Translations under genes and position numbers: made by a program
The notes under the pieces: model-generated
Seen by the model: the letters and a program-made list of their open reading frames with translations, nothing else
Told to the model about the DNA's origin: nothing
Database searches by the model: none
Shown here: positions 54,801 through 62,467 of the stretch, piece by piece
Layout: each line of letters opens with the position of its first letter
How positions within the stretch are numbered: position 1 is the stretch's first letter
Assembly (NCBI GenBank): GCA_002345965.1
Contig: DDTF01000030.1
Span: 57,163-121,162 of the forward strand
Direction: 5' to 3'
DNA: 64,000 bases
Origin: Flammeovirgaceae bacterium UBA2371
Lineage (GTDB): Bacteria; Bacteroidota; Bacteroidia; Cytophagales; Cyclobacteriaceae

Positions 54801-55861
54801 CGAGCGATCTTTATCGCATCAGGTGGCAAGACGAAACCGAAGAGGATCCCGATATAGAAGTAGACTCGCTATTAGAACTTTCCGGAAGGTACCTGATGGA
54901 ACTTCCGTTGCGAAGTCATTACCGCAGCAAGTCTCTGGAGTTAATTGATTTCTCAAATGAACATTTTTATGAAGGTCAACTGACCTTGTTACCCAATGCT
55001 GATCATATTGCAAGTAATGAATCCTCTGTTTATTATCACAAAGTGGAAGGCACTTGGGAAAACAACACCAACGTAATTGAAGCAAACGAGGTGGTGAACC
55101 TGGTATCTAATCTTGTCCGATCTGATCCTGAAAAAGAAATAGGAGTGGTTTGTTTTAACGTACCACAACAAATGTTGATCCTAGATCTTTTAGAGACCTC
55201 TTTTGGAGAGCAACAAATGACAATTCCGGAATCCCTTATTGTGAAGAACATTGAAAACGTTCAAGGAGATGAAAAGGACGTGATCATTTTCTCCATTGGC
55301 TATGCTCCTGATCCAAAAGGAAAAATGCATTTTCAGTTTGGTAGCCTTAGTATGCCCGGTGGTGAGAATAGACTAAACGTAGCCATTACACGAGCGCGTG
55401 AAAAAATAATAGTCGTGACAAGTATTTTGCCAGAACAACTTCAGGTAGACGATTTAAAAAATGAGGGACCCAAGCTCCTCAAAAAGTATCTTCAGTATAC
55501 CAAAACAGTTGCAGACGGAAAGTTCAAACCCTTTATCGCTCAAATCAGGGATACCAAAACAAAATGGTACCTCAAAGACATGGTTGAATCGTGGGGGAAT
55601 GAAAAATTTCCCGACAAGCTTTTTAAGAAAGACGAACTCCCATTTGCAGATGTCTCAGCCCATCTTCAAAATAATAAATTAGGATTAATCCTTACCGATG
55701 ATGAGCTATACCGACAAAATCCTTCCGTAAAGGACTTACATGCTTCCATGCCCCATCTCTTCGAGCAGAAGAAATGGAAGCATGTAAGAACATACAGTCG
55801 CAATTATTGGCGCGATCAGGAAAAATTTTATAACGAAATCGCCAAGTTTGTGGCATCCTGA
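51845..55861 (+). CDS. Large SF1 (Upf1-like) helicase with DUF4011-like N-terminus
   Basis: 1338 residues. N-terminal ~280 residues resemble DUF4011 (LHIGWPFARGKFMDGTRVRAPLLYIPVEI). Walker A GPPGTGKS at 320-327, motif Ia VLVVCQKRAALDVVYSRL. A long helical insertion (~400-930) splits the RecA core. Walker B IFDEAS (DEAS 955-958), then GDDKQLKP, LPLRSHYRS, NVQGDEKDVIIFSIG and NRLNVAITRAREKIIVV. The last ~110 residues (ELPFADVSAHLQ ... LILTDDELY ... YSRNYWRD) form an extra domain I cannot name. Upf1-type helicases act on RNA or DNA; DUF4011 helicases occur in phage-defence settings. Starts immediately after the HhH gene stop. Confidence 0.88.
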   Translation: MPRKEQHILNSYLRRLTNLSGNSRSIYLPRANSEQFIDLHQLSQLNGEKSFSIIEALIAGKSKILCPIIDTRMEASNEASKRIKRLQRLDHLLFEERGSKDLHIGWPFARGKFMDGTRVRAPLLYIPVEIKLEDNNWNIQQREDADITFNKSFLLAYSFYNKIQIEDFLLEETFEESDHDSTVFRTSLYQLLQKSSIDIHFNPDNYRDELDYFLNFTQPEFDELHKNGELKLFPEAVLGIFPQAGSYLVPDYIELIEEHKVGSMEEFFMSKNQTEQQSLLFSNFIPLVKEEKLFTGFPLDAWQENILKASKIGYSIVVQGPPGTGKSQLICNLISDAIATGKKVLVVCQKRAALDVVYSRLKELQLSDFLALVHDFKNDRKEIYAKAARQIDRVDEYKAKNSSLDAIQLNRKFLQACHRIDQLTEELDEFKKALFNDTESGVSIKELYLRSNPSEPTINLKQEYQNFPIDTITPFYNRLKAYAHYAQTFSKDDYLWRDRKPFVGLGITDLKEIENILVEVPVVISNLCNQLEKEVGAKLDWEQCEELLEREEEVKEMMQYLDTEKTFFYFQQMSEKTDEETSSLWLANIERLVVSCFEEEGPEASLATSQLGTLQQALHRRMKSRRSLIGLIRWELFSQDKFLIKRALVGNALENNRAGFKKLEAKLDRRLNLEHNLSKLKTKEWLKEVPEKINEKEIQKWFNNQKNAIQAKLIFKSIRGISNFIDLSTLTHTEMELRMKRLFQILSEVPIIKIKWNAYLSTNQIKLLTKQPKRGETLREVLLNDFDALCEFDNIKEALTPDEKNCISKLHDAHEDWQPEKIQRTFINSLCLAWIDHLETKFPVLRIVSSGKLQLIESELQDILGEKQKISNEIILLRARERVADDLEFNRLNNRVTYRDLHHQLTKKKRIWPIRKLLAEFESEIFRLLPCWLASPESVSAIFPLREMFDLVIFDEASQCFTERGIPAMYRGKQVIVAGDDKQLKPSDLYRIRWQDETEEDPDIEVDSLLELSGRYLMELPLRSHYRSKSLELIDFSNEHFYEGQLTLLPNADHIASNESSVYYHKVEGTWENNTNVIEANEVVNLVSNLVRSDPEKEIGVVCFNVPQQMLILDLLETSFGEQQMTIPESLIVKNIENVQGDEKDVIIFSIGYAPDPKGKMHFQFGSLSMPGGENRLNVAITRAREKIIVVTSILPEQLQVDDLKNEGPKLLKKYLQYTKTVADGKFKPFIAQIRDTKTKWYLKDMVESWGNEKFPDKLFKKDELPFADVSAHLQNNKLGLILTDDELYRQNPSVKDLHASMPHLFEQKKWKHVRTYSRNYWRDQEKFYNEIAKFVAS

Positions 55862-55864
55862 TGC

Positions 55865-57286
55865 CTACTTTCGATAATCCAAAGCTGGAGGACGATCTCC
55901 AATAAGCGCTTCGTATTTAAAATCTCCGGTTTTAGCCTTAAACTCCTTCCAGGATTCTGCCAGTAGTGAAGGATTTGTATAAAGATCAACTGCCATAAGG
56001 GCCATGGACTTCGCAGCTATCATCATGCCCTTCATACCAATACTTGTTCCTCCGGCTGCTACAGCCTGCCAACTATGAGCAGCCGTACCTGGCACCCACG
56101 TGGCTGCTGACATCCCCACCGTTGGCACGACCCAACTTACATCACCAACATCGGTTGAGGCAGACCCTTCACGCAATTGATACGGTTCAATTTCTTGCGT
56201 TGAACTTAATGATGGCACCTTACCTGTAAACGATTTTTGGATTTCTACACCAAAAGCTTTCTCCTCATCATTCATAGTATAACCGCCAACTTCTTTAAGA
56301 TTGGCGTACATGGCTTTTGCCAAAGTTTCATTGGGCAGCAAATCATGTACTCCTCCTGTTATTTCTACTTCAACTCTAGTGTCAGTACCCAAAGCAGCTC
56401 CTTTTGCAGCATTCACTATCCTTTCCCATACAGCCTTTACTTCAGACCGATCAGGGTGGCGCACATAATAATAGACTTCGGCAAAAGCAGGAACCACATT
56501 GGGAGCTTCTCCACCTTTGGTGATTACGTAATGAATCCTGGTTTCCTGAGTTACATGCTCACGCATCATATTTACCATTACGTCCATGGCCTCCACACCG
56601 TCCAACGCTGACCTCCCTCTTTGTGGGGCAGCCGCAGCATGGGAGGCCACACCATAAAATCTAAATTTTCCAGTTTTGTTGGCCAGGGATGTACCAGCAC
56701 TTGCACTGTTCACAGGACCGGGGTGCCAGTTTATCACTGCATCCACATCCTTAAATAATCCCTCACGAACCATATATACTTTTCCTGAGCCACCCTCCTC
56801 GGCCGGGGTTCCATAAAACCTAATTGTGCCTTGCTTATTATTAGCGATCAACCAATCCTTAACTGCTATGGCTGATGCTGCCGAGGCAGTGCCAAACAAA
56901 TGATGTCCGCAAGCATGCCCTGCCAGTTGCCCTTCAATTGGCTTTTTCTGAGGGACCGCATCCTGAGCTACTCCCGGAAGGGCATCAAATTCTCCCAGTA
57001 TGGCAATTACAGGTTTGCCTTGTCCGTAACTGGCGATGAAAGCAGTTGGCATGCCCCCTACTCCAGCTTCTATTTTAAAGCCATTGTTACTTAGTGTTTC
57101 CATCAATAAGGCAGAACTCCTTGTTTCCTGAAAACCCACTTCAGCATAACCCCAAATTTGTCGTGCAATGGTAGAATACTCGGATTGCCTGGAATCAATC
57201 GCTTTGATAACATCTTTCTTTGTTTTTTGTCCGATAACCGAAAACGATAAGGCCATCATCAAAAAGGTAAGCTTGAAAATTCTCAT
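55865..57286 (-). CDS. Secreted M20 amidohydrolase (AbgB-like)
   Basis: 473 residues. Signal peptide (1-~19, ending SVIG). Metallopeptidase M20/amidohydrolase fold with the metal-binding GHACGHHLFG, the GTPAEEGGSGKVYMV acid and the SHAAAAPQRGRSALDGVEAM dimerisation region. It is closest in look to p-aminobenzoyl-glutamate hydrolase B-type enzymes, which cut amide bonds of acylated amino acids. Export to the periplasm suggests peptide or amide scavenging. Converges on the helicase gene with 3 bp between the stops. Confidence 0.93.
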   Translation of the reverse strand: MRIFKLTFLMMALSFSVIGQKTKKDVIKAIDSRQSEYSTIARQIWGYAEVGFQETRSSALLMETLSNNGFKIEAGVGGMPTAFIASYGQGKPVIAILGEFDALPGVAQDAVPQKKPIEGQLAGHACGHHLFGTASAASAIAVKDWLIANNKQGTIRFYGTPAEEGGSGKVYMVREGLFKDVDAVINWHPGPVNSASAGTSLANKTGKFRFYGVASHAAAAPQRGRSALDGVEAMDVMVNMMREHVTQETRIHYVITKGGEAPNVVPAFAEVYYYVRHPDRSEVKAVWERIVNAAKGAALGTDTRVEVEITGGVHDLLPNETLAKAMYANLKEVGGYTMNDEEKAFGVEIQKSFTGKVPSLSSTQEIEPYQLREGSASTDVGDVSWVVPTVGMSAATWVPGTAAHSWQAVAAGGTSIGMKGMMIAAKSMALMAVDLYTNPSLLAESWKEFKAKTGDFKYEALIGDRPPALDYRK

Positions 57287-57464
57287 GGTTGTAATGGTTT
57301 ACTTTTAAATATAGAAATAATGAGTAGAATTTACCCTCTTCAGTTTCCCGCAACGGTCAATTGAAATTTTAAAAGCACTTACCGCTATTTGGCATTTCAT
57401 TTTATCACAAAGGTTGGCTAGCTTGAAGCCTTCATTTTTAGAAGCCTATTATTCTTTATACCCT

Positions 57465-58418
57465 ATGAAAACGATAGCTATAATCTCTATTTCATTTTCC
57501 CTCCTCCTATCATGCAGTGCGCCTCAGGAAAGGAAAGCAGATAAAGCCCCAGAGGTGGTGTCATTGCTGGGTACCACTTATTTTGAACCTGAAAGAAGTC
57601 AAGAAGTGCAACATAAGCTGGATAGCAACCTGGCCGTAGCAAAAAAGAACTTTCAAGAAGATCCTTCTGAGGAAAACTATATCTGGTATGGACGCAGATT
57701 GGGTTATCTGTTGAGGTTTAATGAGGCCATCGAAGTACTAAGTGAAGGTATTGACAAGTATCCCCAGTCGTATAAATTATTGAGACATCGCGGACATCGG
57801 TTTATTTCAATGCGTCTATTTGATCGAGCGATAGATGATCTGACCAAAGCATCTCAGCTAATGACCCCTCATCCCCCTGAAGTGGAACCTGATGGTGCAC
57901 CTAACAAACTCAATCAGCCATTGTCATCAACACAATTTAACATATGGTATCACTTAGCACTTGCTCATTATCTCAAGGGAGATTTTGAAAAAGCAGAGCA
58001 AGCATACATTGAGTGCCTTAAAGCAAGCTATAACGATGACTTGTTAGTGGCAACCATTGATTGGTTTTATATGACTTATAAACGTGAAGGAAAAGATGAG
58101 TTGGCCGAGAGCCTGCTAGGAAACATCACCGATCAAATGACAATCATCGAAAATGATTCTTACTACAAACGACTTCAAATGTATCAGGGAAAGTTAAAAC
58201 CTGAAGACCTTCTGACAGTTGACCCCAATGCAGAAGATTATGACCTTTCGTTGGCAACCCAGGGTTATGGAGTAGGCAACTGGTATTTATACAATGGCGA
58301 CACCACTAAGGCTGTTGAAATATTCGAAAAAGTAATATCCGGAAAAAGCTTCGCCTCATTTGGTTTCATTGCAGCCGAAGCAGAACTGGCACGTATGAAA
58401 AATAATACAGAGCAATAA
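57465..58418 (+). CDS. TPR lipoprotein
   Basis: 317 residues from ATG 57465 (MKTIAIISISFSLLLSC); an in-frame TTG at 57414 is unlikely. Lipobox LLLSC (C17). The body holds several TPRs (NFQEDPSEENYIWYGRRLGYLLR, YPQSYKLLRHRGHRFIS, FNIWYHLALAHYLKGDFEKA). An envelope scaffold or binding protein; no named family recognised beyond TPR. Divergent from the M20 gene. Confidence 0.85.
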   Translation: MKTIAIISISFSLLLSCSAPQERKADKAPEVVSLLGTTYFEPERSQEVQHKLDSNLAVAKKNFQEDPSEENYIWYGRRLGYLLRFNEAIEVLSEGIDKYPQSYKLLRHRGHRFISMRLFDRAIDDLTKASQLMTPHPPEVEPDGAPNKLNQPLSSTQFNIWYHLALAHYLKGDFEKAEQAYIECLKASYNDDLLVATIDWFYMTYKREGKDELAESLLGNITDQMTIIENDSYYKRLQMYQGKLKPEDLLTVDPNAEDYDLSLATQGYGVGNWYLYNGDTTKAVEIFEKVISGKSFASFGFIAAEAELARMKNNTEQ

Positions 58419-58439
58419 CTTCTTCAATAAAACGCTGCG

Positions 58440-58493
58440 TTGATTCCCCTTCAATGTGTCTATCTTTATGAGTGAAAATAAAATAGACACATT
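58440..58493 (+). promoter_or_regulatory. thrB promoter flanked by an operator-like inverted repeat
   Basis: TTG (58440-58442), 18 bp, TATCTTTA (58461-58468) fits the Bacteroidota -33/-7 layout, with the ATG 43 bp further on. A perfect inverted repeat AATGTGTCTA (58453-58462) and TAGACACATT (58484-58493) brackets the -7 box. A repressor binding both arms would block transcription; in RNA only the right arm would be transcribed. Confidence 0.5.
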
Positions 58494-58510
58494 AGTAAGT
58501 CATTTTATCA

Positions 58511-59446
58511 ATGAGTAAGTCTATCAAAGTTTTTAGTCCTGCCACTGTATCCAATGTAACATGTGGATTTGATGTACTTGGTTTTGCTCTTGAAAAACCA
58601 GGAGATATTATTGTTGCACGGGAGAACGCAAGCAAGGGTGCACATATCAATCAGATAATAGGAAGTCAAAACATTCCGATTGACCCATTAGAAAATGTGG
58701 CCACTGTGGCAGCAAATGCACTACTAAAACATCTTGGATCAGGGGCAGGTATTGAATTCACATTGTATAAAAACATAAAACCAGGAAGCGGAATTGGTTC
58801 CAGTGCATCAAGTGCTACAGCCGCAGTATTTGCAACCAATCAATTACTCGGCACACCCATTAAAAACTCTTTCGATCTGCTCCCTTTTGCCATGGCTGGC
58901 GAGCAAATTGCCAGTGGGGCATTCCACGCTGATAATGTGGCACCTGCCTTGTTAGGAGGTTTTGTGATCGTAAGAAGCAATGACCCGCTTGATGTTATTC
59001 AACTAGGCACTCCTCCTGACTTATACGCTGTAGTTATTCATCCTGATTTACAAATCAAAACTGCTGAATCCAGGAAGTTGCTCCCAAAACAAGTTCCGCT
59101 CAAAGATGTAGTTACACAAACCGGAAATCTTGCTGGGCTGGTTGCAGGCGTTCTGCAGCATGATTACAACCTTATCGGCAGGTCAATGAAAGATGTGATC
59201 GTAGAGCCTGCGAGGGAAACCACTATTCCTGGATTTAAAGAATTGAAAAAAGCCGCATTAAATGCGGGAGCTTTAGGTGCAGGGATTTCCGGGTCCGGCC
59301 CATCCGTTTTTGCATTGTGTAAAGGAGCAACATCCGCCCAGAAGGTACTTGACAGTATGAAAAGTGCTTACCAAAATACTCACATTCAATTTGATATTTA
59401 CCTTTCTGCCATCAATAAAAGAGGCACCATCGAAATCTTAGACTAA
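58511..59446 (+). CDS. thrB: Homoserine kinase
   Basis: Phosphorylates homoserine in threonine synthesis. 311 residues, the usual size. GHMP kinase fold: SKSIKVFSPATVSNVTCGFD at the start, ATP-binding KPGSGIGSSASSATAAVFA, and the C-terminal GALGAGISGSGPSVFAL. The stop codon overlaps the thrC start (TAATG), so the two are translationally coupled. thrA (aspartokinase-homoserine dehydrogenase), which precedes thrB in many Bacteroidota, is not here. Confidence 0.97.
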   Translation: MSKSIKVFSPATVSNVTCGFDVLGFALEKPGDIIVARENASKGAHINQIIGSQNIPIDPLENVATVAANALLKHLGSGAGIEFTLYKNIKPGSGIGSSASSATAAVFATNQLLGTPIKNSFDLLPFAMAGEQIASGAFHADNVAPALLGGFVIVRSNDPLDVIQLGTPPDLYAVVIHPDLQIKTAESRKLLPKQVPLKDVVTQTGNLAGLVAGVLQHDYNLIGRSMKDVIVEPARETTIPGFKELKKAALNAGALGAGISGSGPSVFALCKGATSAQKVLDSMKSAYQNTHIQFDIYLSAINKRGTIEILD

Positions 59447-60744
59447 TGCTGTACTATAGTACCAATAGGCAATCACCCATTATAGGTTTCGAGGAGGCCA
59501 TACTTCAAGGTCTTGCTTCTGACGAAGGACTTTTTTTTCCTACATCCGTTCCAAAATTGCCCGTTTCATTCTTCGAGTCTATAGAGGAACTGACTCCTCA
59601 AGAGATCGCCTTGGAAGTAATCAAACAATTTGCAGGAAATGAAATAACAGAAAATAAACTCCAACAAATTGTTAGTGAGACTTTAGATTTTCCGATTCCA
59701 CTAGTAAAAGTAGAGGACAATATTTTTTCATTAGAACTTTTTCATGGCCCTACCTTAGCATTTAAAGATGTTGGTGCCCGGTTCATGGCTCGCACTTTAC
59801 GATTTTTTCTAGAGAAGAAGTCAAAACCTGTAACCATTCTAGTGGCCACCTCCGGTGATACCGGAGGGGCCGTAGCAAGTGGATTCTATGATGTTGAAGG
59901 TATAAGGGTTGTAATCCTGTACCCATCAGGGAAAATCAGTGCCATGCAGGAAAAACAACTCACTACATGGGGAAAAAATATTTATGCGCTGGAGATAGAC
60001 GGAACTTTTGATGATTGTCAAAAGTTAGTCAAATCGGCCTTTACTGACAGTGAACTAAAAGCTCAGTATGGGTTGACCTCAGCTAACTCCATTAACATCG
60101 CAAGGCTATTACCACAAACATTCTATTATTTCCTTGCTTACCAGCAATTGAGAGATAAATCAAGACCATTTATAGTCTCAGTTCCTAGTGGCAACCTTGG
60201 CAATCTAACAGCAGGGCTAATCGCCTGGCGAATGGGATTACCGGTTGAAAAATTTGTGGTGGCTTCCAATAGCAACGATGTAGTCCCAAAATATCTTAAG
60301 TCGGGCCAATTCTACCCAAAAGCCTCGGTGCATACGGTCGCCAATGCGATGGACGTTGGTAATCCAAGTAATTTTGCCAGAGTACTTGAAGTTTTTGGTC
60401 ATGACTATGAGCAATTAAAAGGCAAACTAGCAGGGCATTCATACAATGATGACGAAATTAAAAGTTGCATCACTGAGGTGTTTCAGAGAACAGGATACAC
60501 ACTAGATCCACATGGCGCCTGTGCTTACTTGGCTCTTCAAAAAGAATTAAAAGAATCAGAGGTGGGTGTGTTTTTAGAAACCGCACACCCGGCAAAATTC
60601 AGTGAGACAGTAAACGAATCAATTGGTCAGTCTATTCGGATACCGGATTCTTTAAATAAAATTATTAAAAAAGATAAGGTGTCAATTCAATGTCAACATT
60701 CTCTTGATGCTTTACGAGAAGTTCTTAGTACTATTCTCAAGTAA
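59446..60744 (+). CDS. thrC: Threonine synthase
   Basis: Converts O-phosphohomoserine to threonine with PLP. 432 residues. PLP lysine in LAFKDVGARFMAR, phosphate loop in PSGNLGNLTAGL, and ATSGDTGGAVASGF. The N-terminal YYSTNRQSPIIGFEEAILQGLASDEGLF region is typical of the short threonine synthases. Overlaps thrB by one base. Confidence 0.97.
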   Translation: MLYYSTNRQSPIIGFEEAILQGLASDEGLFFPTSVPKLPVSFFESIEELTPQEIALEVIKQFAGNEITENKLQQIVSETLDFPIPLVKVEDNIFSLELFHGPTLAFKDVGARFMARTLRFFLEKKSKPVTILVATSGDTGGAVASGFYDVEGIRVVILYPSGKISAMQEKQLTTWGKNIYALEIDGTFDDCQKLVKSAFTDSELKAQYGLTSANSINIARLLPQTFYYFLAYQQLRDKSRPFIVSVPSGNLGNLTAGLIAWRMGLPVEKFVVASNSNDVVPKYLKSGQFYPKASVHTVANAMDVGNPSNFARVLEVFGHDYEQLKGKLAGHSYNDDEIKSCITEVFQRTGYTLDPHGACAYLALQKELKESEVGVFLETAHPAKFSETVNESIGQSIRIPDSLNKIIKKDKVSIQCQHSLDALREVLSTILK

Positions 60745-60906
60745 AACACAATACCCCTCTGGTGCTTACAGCACATTCTTTCCATTTATGTGAGATTCAT
60801 CTTTTTAGCCATTCATTGAGTAATTGGCACAAATACCTCAATTCATATATTCTGTTTAAGATTTATTGTTTCTACGTGAGCCACTTTTGGAACAAAGGGT
60901 GTGTAT

Positions 60907-62376
60907 ATGAGTAGAAGAAAACTTAAACTACTTATGAAACATTCAATTCAAATTTTTTGTCTAATGGCTTTAGCTATTGTTTACACATCTTGCTCAGATG
61001 ATGATCCCCAACCTCCTAACAGTCAACCAACTATTCAGGTTAGTGATGATATAGTTGGAATGACTGGGGAGAATAAGACCATCACAGTAATTGCTACTGA
61101 CCCTGACGGAGACGCACTTGATTTCTCTTGGAATATTATAGAATCACCAAGTGGTGCTGGTGCGAACCTCACCAACAGCAGTAATTTAAACGCCACCTTT
61201 ACTACTGCAACTGCTGGGTTATACAAAGTGGAAATTACAGTGGATGATTCACGCGGAGGCACTGCATCCGGGATAGTTACACTCTATATCGGAGGTGTGT
61301 TGCCAACATCAATTAATCAAAATACAGTCTACCCTAATCTCTTTGATGACCCTACCTATCCGGATTACTATACTCTCAACGGCATTCAAGTCACAGCGGG
61401 TGTTACGTTCGAGCCTGGGGTAGTAGTAGAGTCTGGTGCAGATGTACGCTTATGGTTTAATGGAAACAGTTCCTATCTAAAAGCCGAGGGCACCAGTTCC
61501 AAACATATCATATTTAGGGGCACCGATAAAGTGAAAGGCAGCTGGAAAGGAATTAGCATTGCCTCCAATAATGTGAACAATAAGTTTGATTATGTTGATA
61601 TTCTACACACTGGTAGCTCTGAATTAAGTGGCCAGAAAACAGCAATCCATTTACAAAGCAATGTTTCTGCCAAACTAAGTATTAAAAACACCAGCATCTC
61701 TCAATCAGCTGGTTATGCCTTTTACATTGATGGGAACTCAGGGGTTATCTCTGCTTTTGAAAACAATAATTTTAATAATAACAATAAAGCTCCAATGCGT
61801 ATTGGCGCTGAAAATCTTTATGTCTTGGATAAGAATTCCGTATTTACAAGCAATGGAATACAAGCTATAGAGGTTTCTGCTGCAGGAAATACAAACGCAC
61901 GATTTGACAATGCGGGAACTATTCCGGCCTTAAGTATCCCCTATCATTTTTATAGTAGCGCTGAACTTCGTACTACAGTTACCTTTGAGGCTGGAGTAAC
62001 CTGTTTGTTCAATAGTGGATTAAGGCTTTGGGTAGCCGCTGAAGGTGCAATTATCGCAGACGGCACAGCATCTAATAAAATTAAATTTAGTGGATTGACT
62101 GCTGCTGCTGGCGCTTGGTTTGGTTTTGAACTTGCCTCTCCCTCTGTACTCAACCTAATGAATCATGTAGAAGTATCCTATGGTGGCAGCTCTGGAGGCC
62201 GTGGTGCTAATATCTATATGTTTGGCAGTAGTCCGGGATCCCAACTAACCATAACCAATAGTACCGTGTCCAATAGTGAAACATACGGTATACGGGCAGC
62301 ATCGGGTGCGGCTACACTAACAGAAAGCAGCAACACATTTAGCAACAATACATCGGGAAATATCCGTCAGGATTAA
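60907..62376 (+). CDS. Beta-helix lipoprotein with an Ig/PKD-like N-terminal domain
   Basis: 489 residues from ATG 60907; the ATG at 60934 (MKHSIQIFCLMALAIVY) gives a shorter signal and is equally possible. Lipobox YTSC, then a Asp-rich linker. An Ig/PKD-like domain at ~45-125 (GENKTITVIATDPDGDALDFSW) precedes a right-handed beta-helix (~150-489) of N/S/G-rich turns with 'NTSISQSAGYAFYIDGNSG' type repeats. Surface protein; beta-helices of this kind often bind or cleave polysaccharide, but no catalytic set is visible. Confidence 0.85.
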   Translation: MSRRKLKLLMKHSIQIFCLMALAIVYTSCSDDDPQPPNSQPTIQVSDDIVGMTGENKTITVIATDPDGDALDFSWNIIESPSGAGANLTNSSNLNATFTTATAGLYKVEITVDDSRGGTASGIVTLYIGGVLPTSINQNTVYPNLFDDPTYPDYYTLNGIQVTAGVTFEPGVVVESGADVRLWFNGNSSYLKAEGTSSKHIIFRGTDKVKGSWKGISIASNNVNNKFDYVDILHTGSSELSGQKTAIHLQSNVSAKLSIKNTSISQSAGYAFYIDGNSGVISAFENNNFNNNNKAPMRIGAENLYVLDKNSVFTSNGIQAIEVSAAGNTNARFDNAGTIPALSIPYHFYSSAELRTTVTFEAGVTCLFNSGLRLWVAAEGAIIADGTASNKIKFSGLTAAAGAWFGFELASPSVLNLMNHVEVSYGGSSGGRGANIYMFGSSPGSQLTITNSTVSNSETYGIRAASGAATLTESSNTFSNNTSGNIRQD

Positions 62377-62434
62377 TAAACATTTGACAGGTTAAAACTA
62401 ATTGCAATCAATAGGTTGCATTAGTTTTCTTCTG

Positions 62435-62467
62435 AGGCGGGCTGTTTTACAGTCCGCCTTTTTTTAT
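62435..62467. terminator. Terminator between convergent genes
   Basis: AGGCGGGCTG (62435-62444), 5-nt loop, CAGTCCGCCT (62450-62459), then a T-run to 62467. It serves the beta-helix gene; its stem overlaps the last codon and stop of the kinase gene on the other strand. Confidence 0.88.
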
